A stretch of DNA of 9,689 nt from Legionellaceae bacterium (GTDB taxonomy: Bacteria > Pseudomonadota > Gammaproteobacteria > Legionellales > Legionellaceae): NCBI GenBank assembly GCA_030696465.1, contig JAUYSE010000135.1, positions 1 to 9,689 on the forward strand, read 5' to 3'. Each line of letters begins with the position of its first letter. Position 1 is the first letter of the stretch. The notes beneath the pieces were generated by a model. That model saw nothing but the letters and a program-made list of their open reading frames with translations. It ran no database searches and was not told the DNA's origin. The translations under genes were made by a program, and so were the position numbers. Of this stretch, positions 1 to 6,188 are shown piece after piece.

Positions 1-950
1 TTCAGATCCACGTCCATGTAGCGATTTTCTTTTTTCGTAATCAGCGTGGGATCAAGCCAAGCTGCTGCTGCGAGTTCGTCCCATAAATAGTTATACGAAC
101 TACTCAATTGCGCATAGTCGACGACATATTTTGCTACCGACGAGTGAGCAACATTCTCTTTAACTCTGTCAATCAGAGCGTGGGTCATTTGCGTTTTGAC
201 GGAAACATCGACTGTAGTGCAGACTATCTTTTTCCACGGTGCCTGCAATACGATGTGCGCAGCCTCGGGATCGAACCAAAGATTAAATTCGTGCTTGGGG
301 TTGCTTGCAAACTCAGGATTATCGGTTTTCGGATTCAGACTGCCTCCCATGAACACCAACTGTTTAGCTAAGCGAGGAAACTCAGGGTCGAGTTCAATAG
401 CGCGTGCTAGATTGGTCATTGGACCTCCCTCATAGATCGTGACCTCATGAGGATATTTTCGAACCATACGCACCATAAAGTGAGCGGCATCTTCGTGAGC
501 AGCTTGAATTGTCGGTTTGCCTTCCCGCATATCACCAAGCTCACGTGGCGGATGGGCATATTTCGGGGTCCATGCCCCTTTCCAAACAACTGAGCCATAT
601 TGCCGTTCCCATTGCTCCGTTTTTTCTTTTGTCCTAAGCAACGGATATTCGGCACCGGGAATAACAGGAATATCGGTTCGTTCAATGAGTTCGAGCATGC
701 GCAGCGTATGAGCAACCTCTTCGGTCAGCCAGGCGTCTCCTGTCGAAATAGTGATACCTAAAACTTGTGTTTGTGGTGACTGTATGAGCAGTAATACTGC
801 TTGTAAATCACTACCTGCTGGGCCGGCCGCATCCTGATCAATGATGATCTTGAGTTTTTCTTTATGGTAATTCTGAGTTTGGGAGAATAAATAGGGTATG
901 AGAACCATGGCTGCAAGCGCGACGAAGGTCCAAAACAGCTTTAGCTTCAT
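1..950 (-). CDS. Nucleoside hydrolase, membrane-anchored or exported, 3' end cut by window edge
   Basis: The frame is open from ATG at 950 to the left edge (316 codons), so the C-terminus is missing; about 340-360 residues would be usual. Residues 1-23 form a hydrophobic signal or anchor (KLFWTFVALAAMVLIPYLF), so the enzyme probably acts outside the cytoplasm. The core follows: IIIDQDAAGPAGSD at 35-48 replaces the canonical DxDxxxDD calcium/ribose site but keeps D38, D40 and D48. After it come GITISTGD, EGGPMTNLARAIELDP, VFMGGSLNP, and near the edge LWDELAAAAWLDP, where tryptophan stands in the place of the usual histidine before the conserved aspartate. The family hydrolyses the N-glycosidic bond of nucleosides; the substrate of this branch cannot be read from sequence. 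A GAGG ribosome site lies 5 bases upstream of the ATG. The gene lies outside the tRNA-derived repeat and may be the flanking chromosome. Confidence 0.85.
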   Translation of the reverse strand, partial: MKLKLFWTFVALAAMVLIPYLFSQTQNYHKEKLKIIIDQDAAGPAGSDLQAVLLLIQSPQTQVLGITISTGDAWLTEEVAHTLRMLELIERTDIPVIPGAEYPLLRTKEKTEQWERQYGSVVWKGAWTPKYAHPPRELGDMREGKPTIQAAHEDAAHFMVRMVRKYPHEVTIYEGGPMTNLARAIELDPEFPRLAKQLVFMGGSLNPKTDNPEFASNPKHEFNLWFDPEAAHIVLQAPWKKIVCTTVDVSVKTQMTHALIDRVKENVAHSSVAKYVVDYAQLSSSYNYLWDELAAAAWLDPTLITKKENRYMDVDL

Positions 951-1018
951 TCATCCCTCTTAAATTAATATTTTTTGAACAGAACGCTATATTACAGAAA
1001 AGGAGCCACTAATTTTAT

Positions 1019-1129
1019 TGGTGGGCCCACAAGGACTTGAACCTTGAGCCAACGGATTAGGATTTATACGCGAATAATAAATAGCCGTCAATAAAAACAC
1101 ATAACAACAATTAAATCATAGGGTTAACA
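1019..1129 (-). repeat. Putative att junction A: tRNA 3' fragment plus island arm
   Basis: On the minus strand, 1063-1019 reads as the 3' part of a tRNA gene: anticodon-loop remnant, variable loop, T arm (CAAGG, TTCAAGT, CCTTG), acceptor strand and an intact CCA end at 1019-1021. The anticodon position is decayed (CCT where the other copy has CAT). The next 65 bases are AT-rich and match the second copy at 9313-9421 without gaps. I count 92 matches over 110 positions. No 5' half of the tRNA is present, so this is not a functional tRNA gene. The same orientation as the other copy and the tRNA 3' end content are typical of tyrosine-integrase attachment sites. The IS element starts 3 bases beyond the repeat. 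Confidence 0.7.
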
Positions 1130-1132
1130 CAT

Positions 1133-1168
1133 ATGGGGTCCGGCCATGAGGTATCGACACATAATTTT
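1133..1168. repeat. IS4-family terminal inverted repeat, left
   Basis: This pairs with 2186-2221. The five mismatches fall in the outer half; the 16 innermost bases match exactly. The transposase stop codon (1168-1170) overlaps its last base. Confidence 0.8.
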
Positions 1169-2107
1169 CATGCCTCCGAAAAAACAGGGGGTAACATTAT
1201 AACACTTTGAATAATAGTGTTTTTCATTTTATTTTTATCTCTCAAAATAATTCTGTAGCCCAGATAAAACAAGGAGAGAACCCGTCTATTTTTAGTTGAA
1301 TTCGCTTGATATTGTCTTTGTAGATTGTTTTTCTCTGCAAGCCACCCGATAATCCAAGCTAAAATGCAGGCAATCATAGCAATGAGAAAAAAGACATGGA
1401 GTCTATAGATATGTTGTGTAGATACATGTTCAAAACCAAAACCATATTTGGTGGATTTTAAGTCACGGAACCCTTCTTCAATTTGCATGCGCATCTTATA
1501 TATTTTTATTACCTTCTCGGCTACTTGGCTTCCTTCATTTAAGGAGCTGACTAAAAGCCAAGGCTCCTTTGCTCCCTTAGCATGTTTTAATGATTGCGCA
1601 TTTTGTTTGACATTACCCCGTTTTGTTTTTGCTTTTCTACCCGTTTTTTTAGATTTATAACGATAGAGGTAGGTTGTAAAACCACTGTCTTTACACAACT
1701 CTATGGCACCGAAACAGGTAGGTGTAGCTGTTGCGTCATTATGAAGGCTTGAAATAGAGGCCCACATCGTACTATTCAATAAACGATAATACTTACTGCC
1801 TCTAATGCGCCCTATATAATCCCACCCTAATCCACGCACTGTATATCGCTAATCGTTCTTTTTGCACGTGTTTGTTACCTAGAAATCTATCCACACGCCG
1901 TATGGAACTGCGCTCTTGTGCTGAGGTTTTTAATGCACGACCAAGGCCGGTCAAATTAAAAATTTTTGCCTGAAATAGGCTACCAACTAACAATGAAAGC
2001 GTTGCTAAACGCTTTTGGTGCATGACTTTTGATAAATGCTTAGATAAAATGGCTTGGACCTGCATCTTGATGCGCCTTATGATATTGTCTTCGGAAAACA
2101 ACATCAT
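1168..2107 (-). pseudogene. IS4-family transposase, D1/D2 region deleted and frame changed
   Basis: Two reading frames make up one broken gene. The 5' part starts best at the ATG pair 2107/2104 (a TTG lies further out at 2143) and encodes the helical N-terminal region, with motifs SLFQAKIFNLTGLGRAL and SSIRRVDRFLGNKHV. It runs into a stop at 1802 after AIYSAWIR. The 3' part, open from about 1839 to 1168, resumes at LGWDYIGRIRGS and carries the signature YREK block, Y-x2-R-x-IEEGFRDLK, which includes the third catalytic residue (Glu). The stretch that normally holds the first two aspartates (xVDWS and SDAGF type motifs) is missing, an estimated 90-100 codons, and the join changes frame. The product cannot be an active transposase. 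Family assignment is firm; the exact joining base cannot be fixed without an intact relative. Confidence 0.85.
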
Positions 2108-2185
2108 ATTAATCAATGCCTGCAGGTCAACCCCTCTAATCAAATAAAAATTAAATCATTGTTTTACTTGTATTTTTTATATCAT

Positions 2186-2221
2186 AAAATTATGTGTCGA
2201 TCCCTCAGAGTCTGACCCCAT
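2186..2221. repeat. IS4-family terminal inverted repeat, right
   Basis: Its reverse complement begins ATGGGGTCAGACTCTGAGG and matches the left end at 31 of 36 positions. The DUF4143 gene remnant begins directly after it. Confidence 0.8.
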
Positions 2222-2380
2222 TGATCACTTTTATTACTATCGTGACAAAGACCAAGTGGAAGTGGATTTTATTCTTGAAAATCATGCACGCAAGATTATT
2301 GGTATTGAGGTTAAAGCAAGCCAAACTATTCTTAACCAAGATTTCCGTGGTTTGAGAAAACTGGCTAGTTTAACTGATAA

Positions 2381-2595
2381 ACTCACCTTACGCACCCACA
2401 AGTGTCTTCCCGGGATTTAGAGAAACTTAATCGAGCGCGCGAGATTTAGTTTCTCTTAATGCCCGGGATCTATCCATAATCCGGCTCCGTGCGAACTTAT
2501 GGATGGATCCCGGGCATTAAGTCTTGCTAAGGCTCGCGCTGCTCGCCAAGCAAGCCTAAATCCCGGGAAGACACTTGTGGGCGCGTAAGGTGAGT
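2381..2595. mobile_element. 215-bp MITE-like palindromic element with 40-bp TIRs and 5-bp target duplication
   Basis: Terminal inverted repeats at 2381-2420 and 2556-2595 match at 39 of 40 positions, with outer ends ACTCACC and GGTGAGT. They are flanked by the direct repeat GATAA (2376-2380 and 2596-2600), the expected 5-bp target duplication. Between the arms are three further hairpins: 2421-2454 (AGAAACT with AGTTTCT), 2456-2520 (a 24-bp stem with one mismatch) and 2523-2554 (CTTGC with GCAAG). The element could therefore fold into a four-armed, cloverleaf-like cruciform. The octamer CCCGGGAT, or its complement, occurs four times, once in each arm of the two long stems. No protein is encoded, so it must depend on a transposase elsewhere. 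I do not recognise the family. Confidence 0.85.
2456..2520. repeat. Central inner palindrome of the MITE-like element
   Basis: Arms 2456-2479 and 2497-2520 begin and end with TTAATGCCCGGGATC and its complement and match at 23 of 24 positions around a 17-base loop. It is nested inside the 40-bp terminal arms and resembles REP-type hairpins. Confidence 0.8.
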
Positions 2596-2694
2596 GATAA
2601 AAATTGGGTAAGCGGGATAGTTCTATATAGTGGAGATAAATGCTTGTCATTTGGAGATAATCTCTGGGCAATACCATTTTCATTTCTTGATTGA

Positions 2695-2930
2695 GACTAG
2701 AGTGAGTAAAATATTTGATGGTTGATTTCAGCAATGATGGCAAAAGTTCTAAGAAGATCATGCAAAATAAATAGTACATTAGATAGATCTACAACCCTTG
2801 CCTATTCCGACGAAGTGGATCACACATTCCGAAGGAGGACTTTTTGGTTTTTGATGTTTCCAAATCAGCATAGGCTCATCCAGAATAAATCCGTCTGTCG
2901 CTTACGAACACTTTTGCAACAGCACCGGAT
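2695..2930. other. Unassigned spacer with an 11-bp inverted repeat and an IS6-like end motif
   Basis: I recognise no gene between the DUF4143 remnant and the exporter; the open frame on the plus strand gives no recognisable protein. An exact 11-bp inverted repeat, GAATAAATCCG at 2883-2893 and its complement at 2926-2936, overlaps the exporter's stop codon. Read on the minus strand from 2926, GGTGCTGTTGCAAA resembles IS6-family terminal repeats (IS26 begins GGCACTGTTGCAAA), but no IS6 transposase follows. It may be the scar of a lost element. Confidence 0.3.
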
Positions 2931-3566
2931 TTATTCAGCCAACATCACGGTATGACTCAATGTTGCAATCCTCACACCAAACGCCACAAGTACTGCACCC
3001 ATTGCCTTAACGATGTAAAATTGAATACGACTCAAATTAGTCTGAATATATCGATGTGTCAGCATATACGCTAAATAAGAGAACCAAATCATATGGATGA
3101 TTGCTATCTCAAAACCATAACCCATTTCCTCAATTAATGGACACCCTTTTTTTATCACCAAGGTAAAAAAAGCTAACAAAAACATAATTGCTTTGGGATT
3201 AAGAAGATTACATAACAAGCCCTGATAAAATGCATGCCAAGCTGTAATGGCATGCTTCGAATGCTTTACATCAAACGTTGTTGTGTTACGTTTAGATAAC
3301 AAGCCTTTGAAGCCATTATAAATTAAATAAGCCGCACCTAAATATTTGATAACACTAAAAGCCAACAACGATTGAGAAATAATAATGGCTAATCCTAAAA
3401 TACAGTAAATCGCATGAATAAGAAGACTGACTGAAACACCCATCGCTGTAAAAATTCCAGCCTTTCTGGAGTGTAATAAAGAATTTTTTGTCACGAGGGC
3501 AAAATCAGGTCCGGGTGAAATAGCTACCAACATAATCAACAAGCTTATAGATAAAAATTCTTGCAT
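2931..3566 (-). CDS. LysE/RhtB-family amino-acid exporter
   Basis: A 211-residue inner-membrane protein of normal family length with about six hydrophobic segments. The N-terminus MQEFLSISLLIMLVAISPGPDFALVTKNSL carries the family signature (P-G-P-D at about 18-21), followed by GIFTAMGVSVSLLIHAIYCILGLA, a second conserved stretch IKYLGAAYLIYNGFKGLL, and NLLNPKAIMFLLAFF in the middle. Members export basic or neutral amino acids, homoserine or threonine by cation exchange; the substrate is not readable here. The start at 3566 is supported by GGGGTGAT four bases upstream of the ATG. It appears to be a single-gene unit with its own TATAAT box. Codon and base use are AT-rich, like the SHMT-like gene and unlike the operon upstream. 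The stop codon falls inside the 2883-2936 inverted repeat, so the last residues may have been altered by an old insertion. Confidence 0.88.
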   Translation of the reverse strand: MQEFLSISLLIMLVAISPGPDFALVTKNSLLHSRKAGIFTAMGVSVSLLIHAIYCILGLAIIISQSLLAFSVIKYLGAAYLIYNGFKGLLSKRNTTTFDVKHSKHAITAWHAFYQGLLCNLLNPKAIMFLLAFFTLVIKKGCPLIEEMGYGFEIAIIHMIWFSYLAYMLTHRYIQTNLSRIQFYIVKAMGAVLVAFGVRIATLSHTVMLAE

Positions 3567-3600
3567 AAAATCACCCCATATAAAAAAATCTTTAAGAGCT

Positions 3601-3606
3601 ATTATA
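3601..3606 (-). promoter_or_regulatory. Candidate -10 box for the LysE-family gene
   Basis: A perfect TATAAT on the minus strand lies 34 bases upstream of the ATG, in an AT-rich gap of 124 bases. The -35 side is weak (TTAGTG at about 16 bases), so a regulated or UP-element-dependent promoter is possible. Confidence 0.45.
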
Positions 3607-3690
3607 TCATAATAACGAGGCGCACTAATTCTTATAATATCCGTTTGTCACTAGAAGGCTAAGCCTGCGGAGGCAAAGCTATCTGGTATA

Positions 3691-4896
3691 TTACACTTCT
3701 GGCACCACTCGCTCGAACATTTCGCTCGCCACCCGCGCCAGATCATTCATGCCTGAGCCTCTAACCATATGGGCTTTGAGCCAGCGCGCCTGCCCGCCGT
3801 CCGCCATCAGCGCATGGATTACGCTGCAAGCCTGTGCAAAATCCGTGTCGCTGGATTTGGCCGCCAGACGTTTGAGGTCGCTGTCAACAACCTGCATGAT
3901 TGATCGGCTGGTACCATTTTCAGGGTCAATCCAGACGCCGTTTACACCCTCTTTAGCGGCGTTGAACCGGTTCCACGCATATAGCTCGTTGCACTCATTG
4001 GCAGGCCACATGTTGGGATGCTCGAAGAATTCAATGCATAGCTCCCTGGCATAACTTGCCAGCGCTGCGGCAAACGCCGGTTTCAGTGGCGTGTCAAGTA
4101 CACGTAATTCAATTGTCCCGTATTCCGGTTTTGGCCGCACATCCCAGTAAAAATCCTTTATGCTATTGACGATCCCATGACTTGCCAATTCTTCGAAGTG
4201 CGCCTGGAATTGATTCCACGACTTGATATGCGACGGTATGATACCGCTCATTGGAAACGCACTGACGACGTTGCTGCGTGCACTGCAGAATCCTGAGTCT
4301 TCACCTTGCCAACATGGTGAACTGGCCGAGAGTGCAATGAACAATGGCGCCCGTTGGGTCAGCCAGGCACAAATCCGGATTGCATCGTCCGCACTCGGTA
4401 TGCCGATGTGAACGTGCATACCGAACACGGTAAAGAGCTTAGCCAGATAACCAAATTTTTTTGCGGAATCCTTGTATCGCTCCTTAGGATAAATCCGTTG
4501 CGCACTCCATTTCTGAAATGGATGGGCACCGCCGCCTGATATCGCCGCACCTACCTGGAAAGCCGCGCGCTGCACACTGGAGCGGATTTCTTCGATTTGC
4601 GTTGAGGCTTCAGCGTAACCGCCCAATATTGACGTCGCTACTTCAAGCATGGACGTCGTAATTTCTGGGGTGGCTACCCATTGTTTTTTTTGCGCATCCA
4701 GCAGCCTCAAGATATCGGGTGCTGCCGGTAGCAAGTCGTAAGTCAAGCGGTCCAGCACCATCAATTCCAGTTCGATGCCCATGCTGCCCATTTTCGAGAC
4801 GGTGAATGTTGGCAAGAGCGCCGACCCTGTTCCCGCTACAACCAGTTCTTGCGCGTTCGGAGATGTTCCGACTCCATATGCGATTGCTTCATCCAT
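3691..4896 (-). CDS. ybdK: YbdK-family carboxylate-amine ligase (GCS2 family)
   Basis: A 401-residue cytoplasmic enzyme of the glutamate-cysteine ligase 2 superfamily, slightly longer than the usual ~370 because of an N-terminal extension of about 30 residues. Visible motifs in order: GIELEL at 40-45 (metal/ATP-binding glutamates), EITTSMLEVATS, SGGGAHPFQKWSAQRIYPKERY, GMHVHIGIPSADD (catalytic-core histidines), FYWDVRPKPEYGTIELRVLDTP, and YARELC. The family joins glutamate-like carboxylates to amines using ATP; E. coli YbdK has weak glutamate-cysteine ligase activity and its true substrate is unsettled. It is the last gene of a three-gene operon: its ATG overlaps the antiporter stop by 8 bases (ATGGATGA), and GAGGA eight bases upstream, inside the antiporter end, supports this start and translational coupling. 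Base composition is clearly richer in G+C than the flanking genes. Confidence 0.9.
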   Translation of the reverse strand: MDEAIAYGVGTSPNAQELVVAGTGSALLPTFTVSKMGSMGIELELMVLDRLTYDLLPAAPDILRLLDAQKKQWVATPEITTSMLEVATSILGGYAEASTQIEEIRSSVQRAAFQVGAAISGGGAHPFQKWSAQRIYPKERYKDSAKKFGYLAKLFTVFGMHVHIGIPSADDAIRICAWLTQRAPLFIALSASSPCWQGEDSGFCSARSNVVSAFPMSGIIPSHIKSWNQFQAHFEELASHGIVNSIKDFYWDVRPKPEYGTIELRVLDTPLKPAFAAALASYARELCIEFFEHPNMWPANECNELYAWNRFNAAKEGVNGVWIDPENGTSRSIMQVVDSDLKRLAAKSSDTDFAQACSVIHALMADGGQARWLKAHMVRGSGMNDLARVASEMFERVVPEV

Positions 4897-6112
4897 TTAT
4901 ATCTTCCTCGTGGGTCTCTCCCGCTATGCGCAAGCCCAACCAGGTCAGCCCTGGCGAAAGCAACACATTCAATCCAAGCAATGCGGCCATGGCCTGGGCG
5001 GCCGTCTCGCTCAAGCCAGAATAACTGCCCATGGAGTTGTCGACTACCAGGGAACCGAAGCTCACCAGCGAGCACATCGACATTGAGATGGCATTTATTT
5101 TTCTCAGGCTCCATGCCTGACTTGGTATCAATGCCAGGCGAGTTACACCGACTCGGATCAGGAAAATACACAGCGCCAACAACAAAAATGAAAAGCTGAT
5201 AAGTTGTTGTAGATTCACCAGCGCAGCGGACATCATGAAGAGCAACGCATAACCGATATCTTGCCCAGTTTTAATCTGCGCTTGAAAAACATTGTCTCGT
5301 TTCTCGGCATTTCTCAGTAGTACCCCCATCAGCAGTAGAGATAGCAGTGCGCTCGATGCACTAACCGAACAGAGTCCCAGATCCATCAGCAGTGACGCGA
5401 GCAGCATGCCAGGCCGCATACTTGCCTGCACTTTGCAAACACGCGTTGCGACTGCATAAAATCCATAGCAGATCAGGGCGATGACGACACCCATGCCGAG
5501 TTTCACCCCCTGTTTAAGCAGTTCCACACCGAATCCCGCGACTGCGCCGGGTTCCTGGCTCTTGATCCACGCCAGTGCAGAGCTCAATGCCAACAAAGCT
5601 ATCAGGTTACTCAGCCCAACCATGTTGACGCCGGCATAGGTCACCACACCGCTAGCATCGGAATCCGATGTCATCGACGCGAAAATAATCGGGTTCGTCG
5701 CAATCAATATCGCGCCGATGAAGATCGCCTCACCCCATCCCAACCCGAATAACACGAGGCAGACGCTGGCACCGATGCCCCTCAGCAAAGATGCCAACAG
5801 AAGGCTTGCTCCCTGCCGCCTGCTTTTCCAGAGCCATATCAGATCCATCTTGCGACCAACCTCGAACAGTACCAACGCTGCTGCCGCATTGAACAGTTCC
5901 TGGAACTGGGCAAGCAGCGGCGCATCGACCAAGCCAAATCCGCTGATACCTAAGATCAATCCAGCGATGACTGCGCCATACAATTTCGGGATGCCTTTCT
6001 TATATAGTAGCAGCCCGACAATCTGCGAAAACAGCAGGCTGGCACCGATAATTGCTAACGGTGAAAGTAACCATAGCTGCATCGTGTGCATATCCGCGAA
6101 ATCATTGCGCAT
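4889..6112 (-). CDS. CPA2-type cation:proton antiporter homologue with altered core motif
   Basis: A 407-residue integral membrane protein with about twelve hydrophobic segments in the Na_H_Exchanger (KefB/CPA2-like) layout. Family marks are KLYGAVIAGLILG at 43-55 and LVLFEVGRKMDL at 80-91 (usually LFLVGLELDL). The fourth- and fifth-helix region reads GAILIATNPIIFA at 133-145, then VGLSNLIALLALS. The usual TDP is TNP (N140) and the paired ND or DD that binds the ion appears as SN (168-169), so the canonical proton-coupled site is not evident. There is no C-terminal TrkA-N domain. It is the middle gene of the operon: its ATG lies inside the last codons of the upstream gene (11-base overlap, no good SD) and its stop overlaps ybdK. 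Transport of a small charged solute or a purely regulatory role are both open. Confidence 0.85.
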   Translation of the reverse strand: MRNDFADMHTMQLWLLSPLAIIGASLLFSQIVGLLLYKKGIPKLYGAVIAGLILGISGFGLVDAPLLAQFQELFNAAAALVLFEVGRKMDLIWLWKSRRQGASLLLASLLRGIGASVCLVLFGLGWGEAIFIGAILIATNPIIFASMTSDSDASGVVTYAGVNMVGLSNLIALLALSSALAWIKSQEPGAVAGFGVELLKQGVKLGMGVVIALICYGFYAVATRVCKVQASMRPGMLLASLLMDLGLCSVSASSALLSLLLMGVLLRNAEKRDNVFQAQIKTGQDIGYALLFMMSAALVNLQQLISFSFLLLALCIFLIRVGVTRLALIPSQAWSLRKINAISMSMCSLVSFGSLVVDNSMGSYSGLSETAAQAMAALLGLNVLLSPGLTWLGLRIAGETHEEDING

Positions 6113-6188
6113 GATCGACGGTCCATATCATTGCCAGACCAATCAGCTCTCGGTCGATTACGTCTGCGATGCGGTAGGTTTTCGCCAT
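6102..6188 (-). CDS. Possible 28-residue internal start or small ORF with strong RBS
   Basis: Inside the last part of the secreted-protein gene and in the same frame, ATG at 6188 is preceded at ideal distance by GAGGTGA. The product would be MAKTYRIADVIDRELIGLAM and eight more residues, ending at the same stop. It could be an ancestral separate small gene later fused by a change in the upstream A-run, a leader that couples translation into the antiporter, or chance. Similarity to known small proteins was not recognised. Confidence 0.3.
   Translation of the reverse strand: MAKTYRIADVIDRELIGLAMIWTVDHAQ

Larger units (their letters stand above)
1133..2221 (-). mobile_element. IS4-family insertion sequence, internally deleted
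   Basis: The boundaries are set by imperfect terminal inverted repeats at 1133-1168 and 2186-2221, matching at 31 of 36 positions with outer bases ATGGGGTC and a fully matching inner block ATCGACACATAATTTT. The element is about 1.09 kb, shorter than the roughly 1.4 kb usual for IS4-family elements, in line with the deletion in its transposase. I see no clear target duplication: the flanks end in AACAT and begin with TGATC. It sits between att junction A and the remnant of a DUF4143 gene, whose 5' part is absent, so a deletion accompanied or followed the insertion. Ends this intact could still be moved by a related transposase supplied in trans. Confidence 0.8.
2223..2694 (+). pseudogene. C-terminal remnant of a DUF4143-type ATPase gene, split by a MITE
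   Basis: The plus strand from 2223 encodes FYYYRDKDQVEVDFILE, then IIGIEVKAS and FRGLRKLASLTDK. This is the C-terminal PD-(D/E)XK-like part of AAA-ATPase/DUF4143 proteins. The frame breaks at 2381, where a palindromic element is inserted. Coding resumes at 2596 with NWVSGIVLYSGDK and FGDNLWAIPFSFL, ending in TGA at 2692-2694, which is the normal end for this family. If the element and one GATAA copy (2381-2600) are removed, the two parts join in frame as ASLTDKNWVSG. Only about 84 of roughly 400 residues remain; the ATPase and wing-helix parts are gone, lost at the IS right end. This is the only clear plus-strand gene remnant in the window. Confidence 0.85.

Noticed and set aside
416..715. 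99-codon open frame on the minus strand
   Set aside because: It is a shadow of the nucleoside hydrolase, which is continuous in another frame with clear family motifs.
2456..2779. 107-codon minus-strand frame across the MITE and spacer
   Set aside because: It runs through the palindromic element and the antisense of the DUF4143 remnant; its protein has no family features.
2722..2955. 77-codon plus-strand frame starting MISAMMAKVLRR
   Set aside because: No recognisable domain; it reads through the IS6-like end motif and into the end of the exporter on the opposite strand.
3655..3690. Intrinsic terminator after ybdK
   Set aside because: The GCCT-CCGC-AGGC stem is only four pairs and no T-run follows it in the direction of transcription.
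4775..5199. Plus-strand frames opposite the ybdK/antiporter junction
   Set aside because: They are antisense shadows of G+C-rich coding sequence; the minus-strand proteins carry the conserved motifs.
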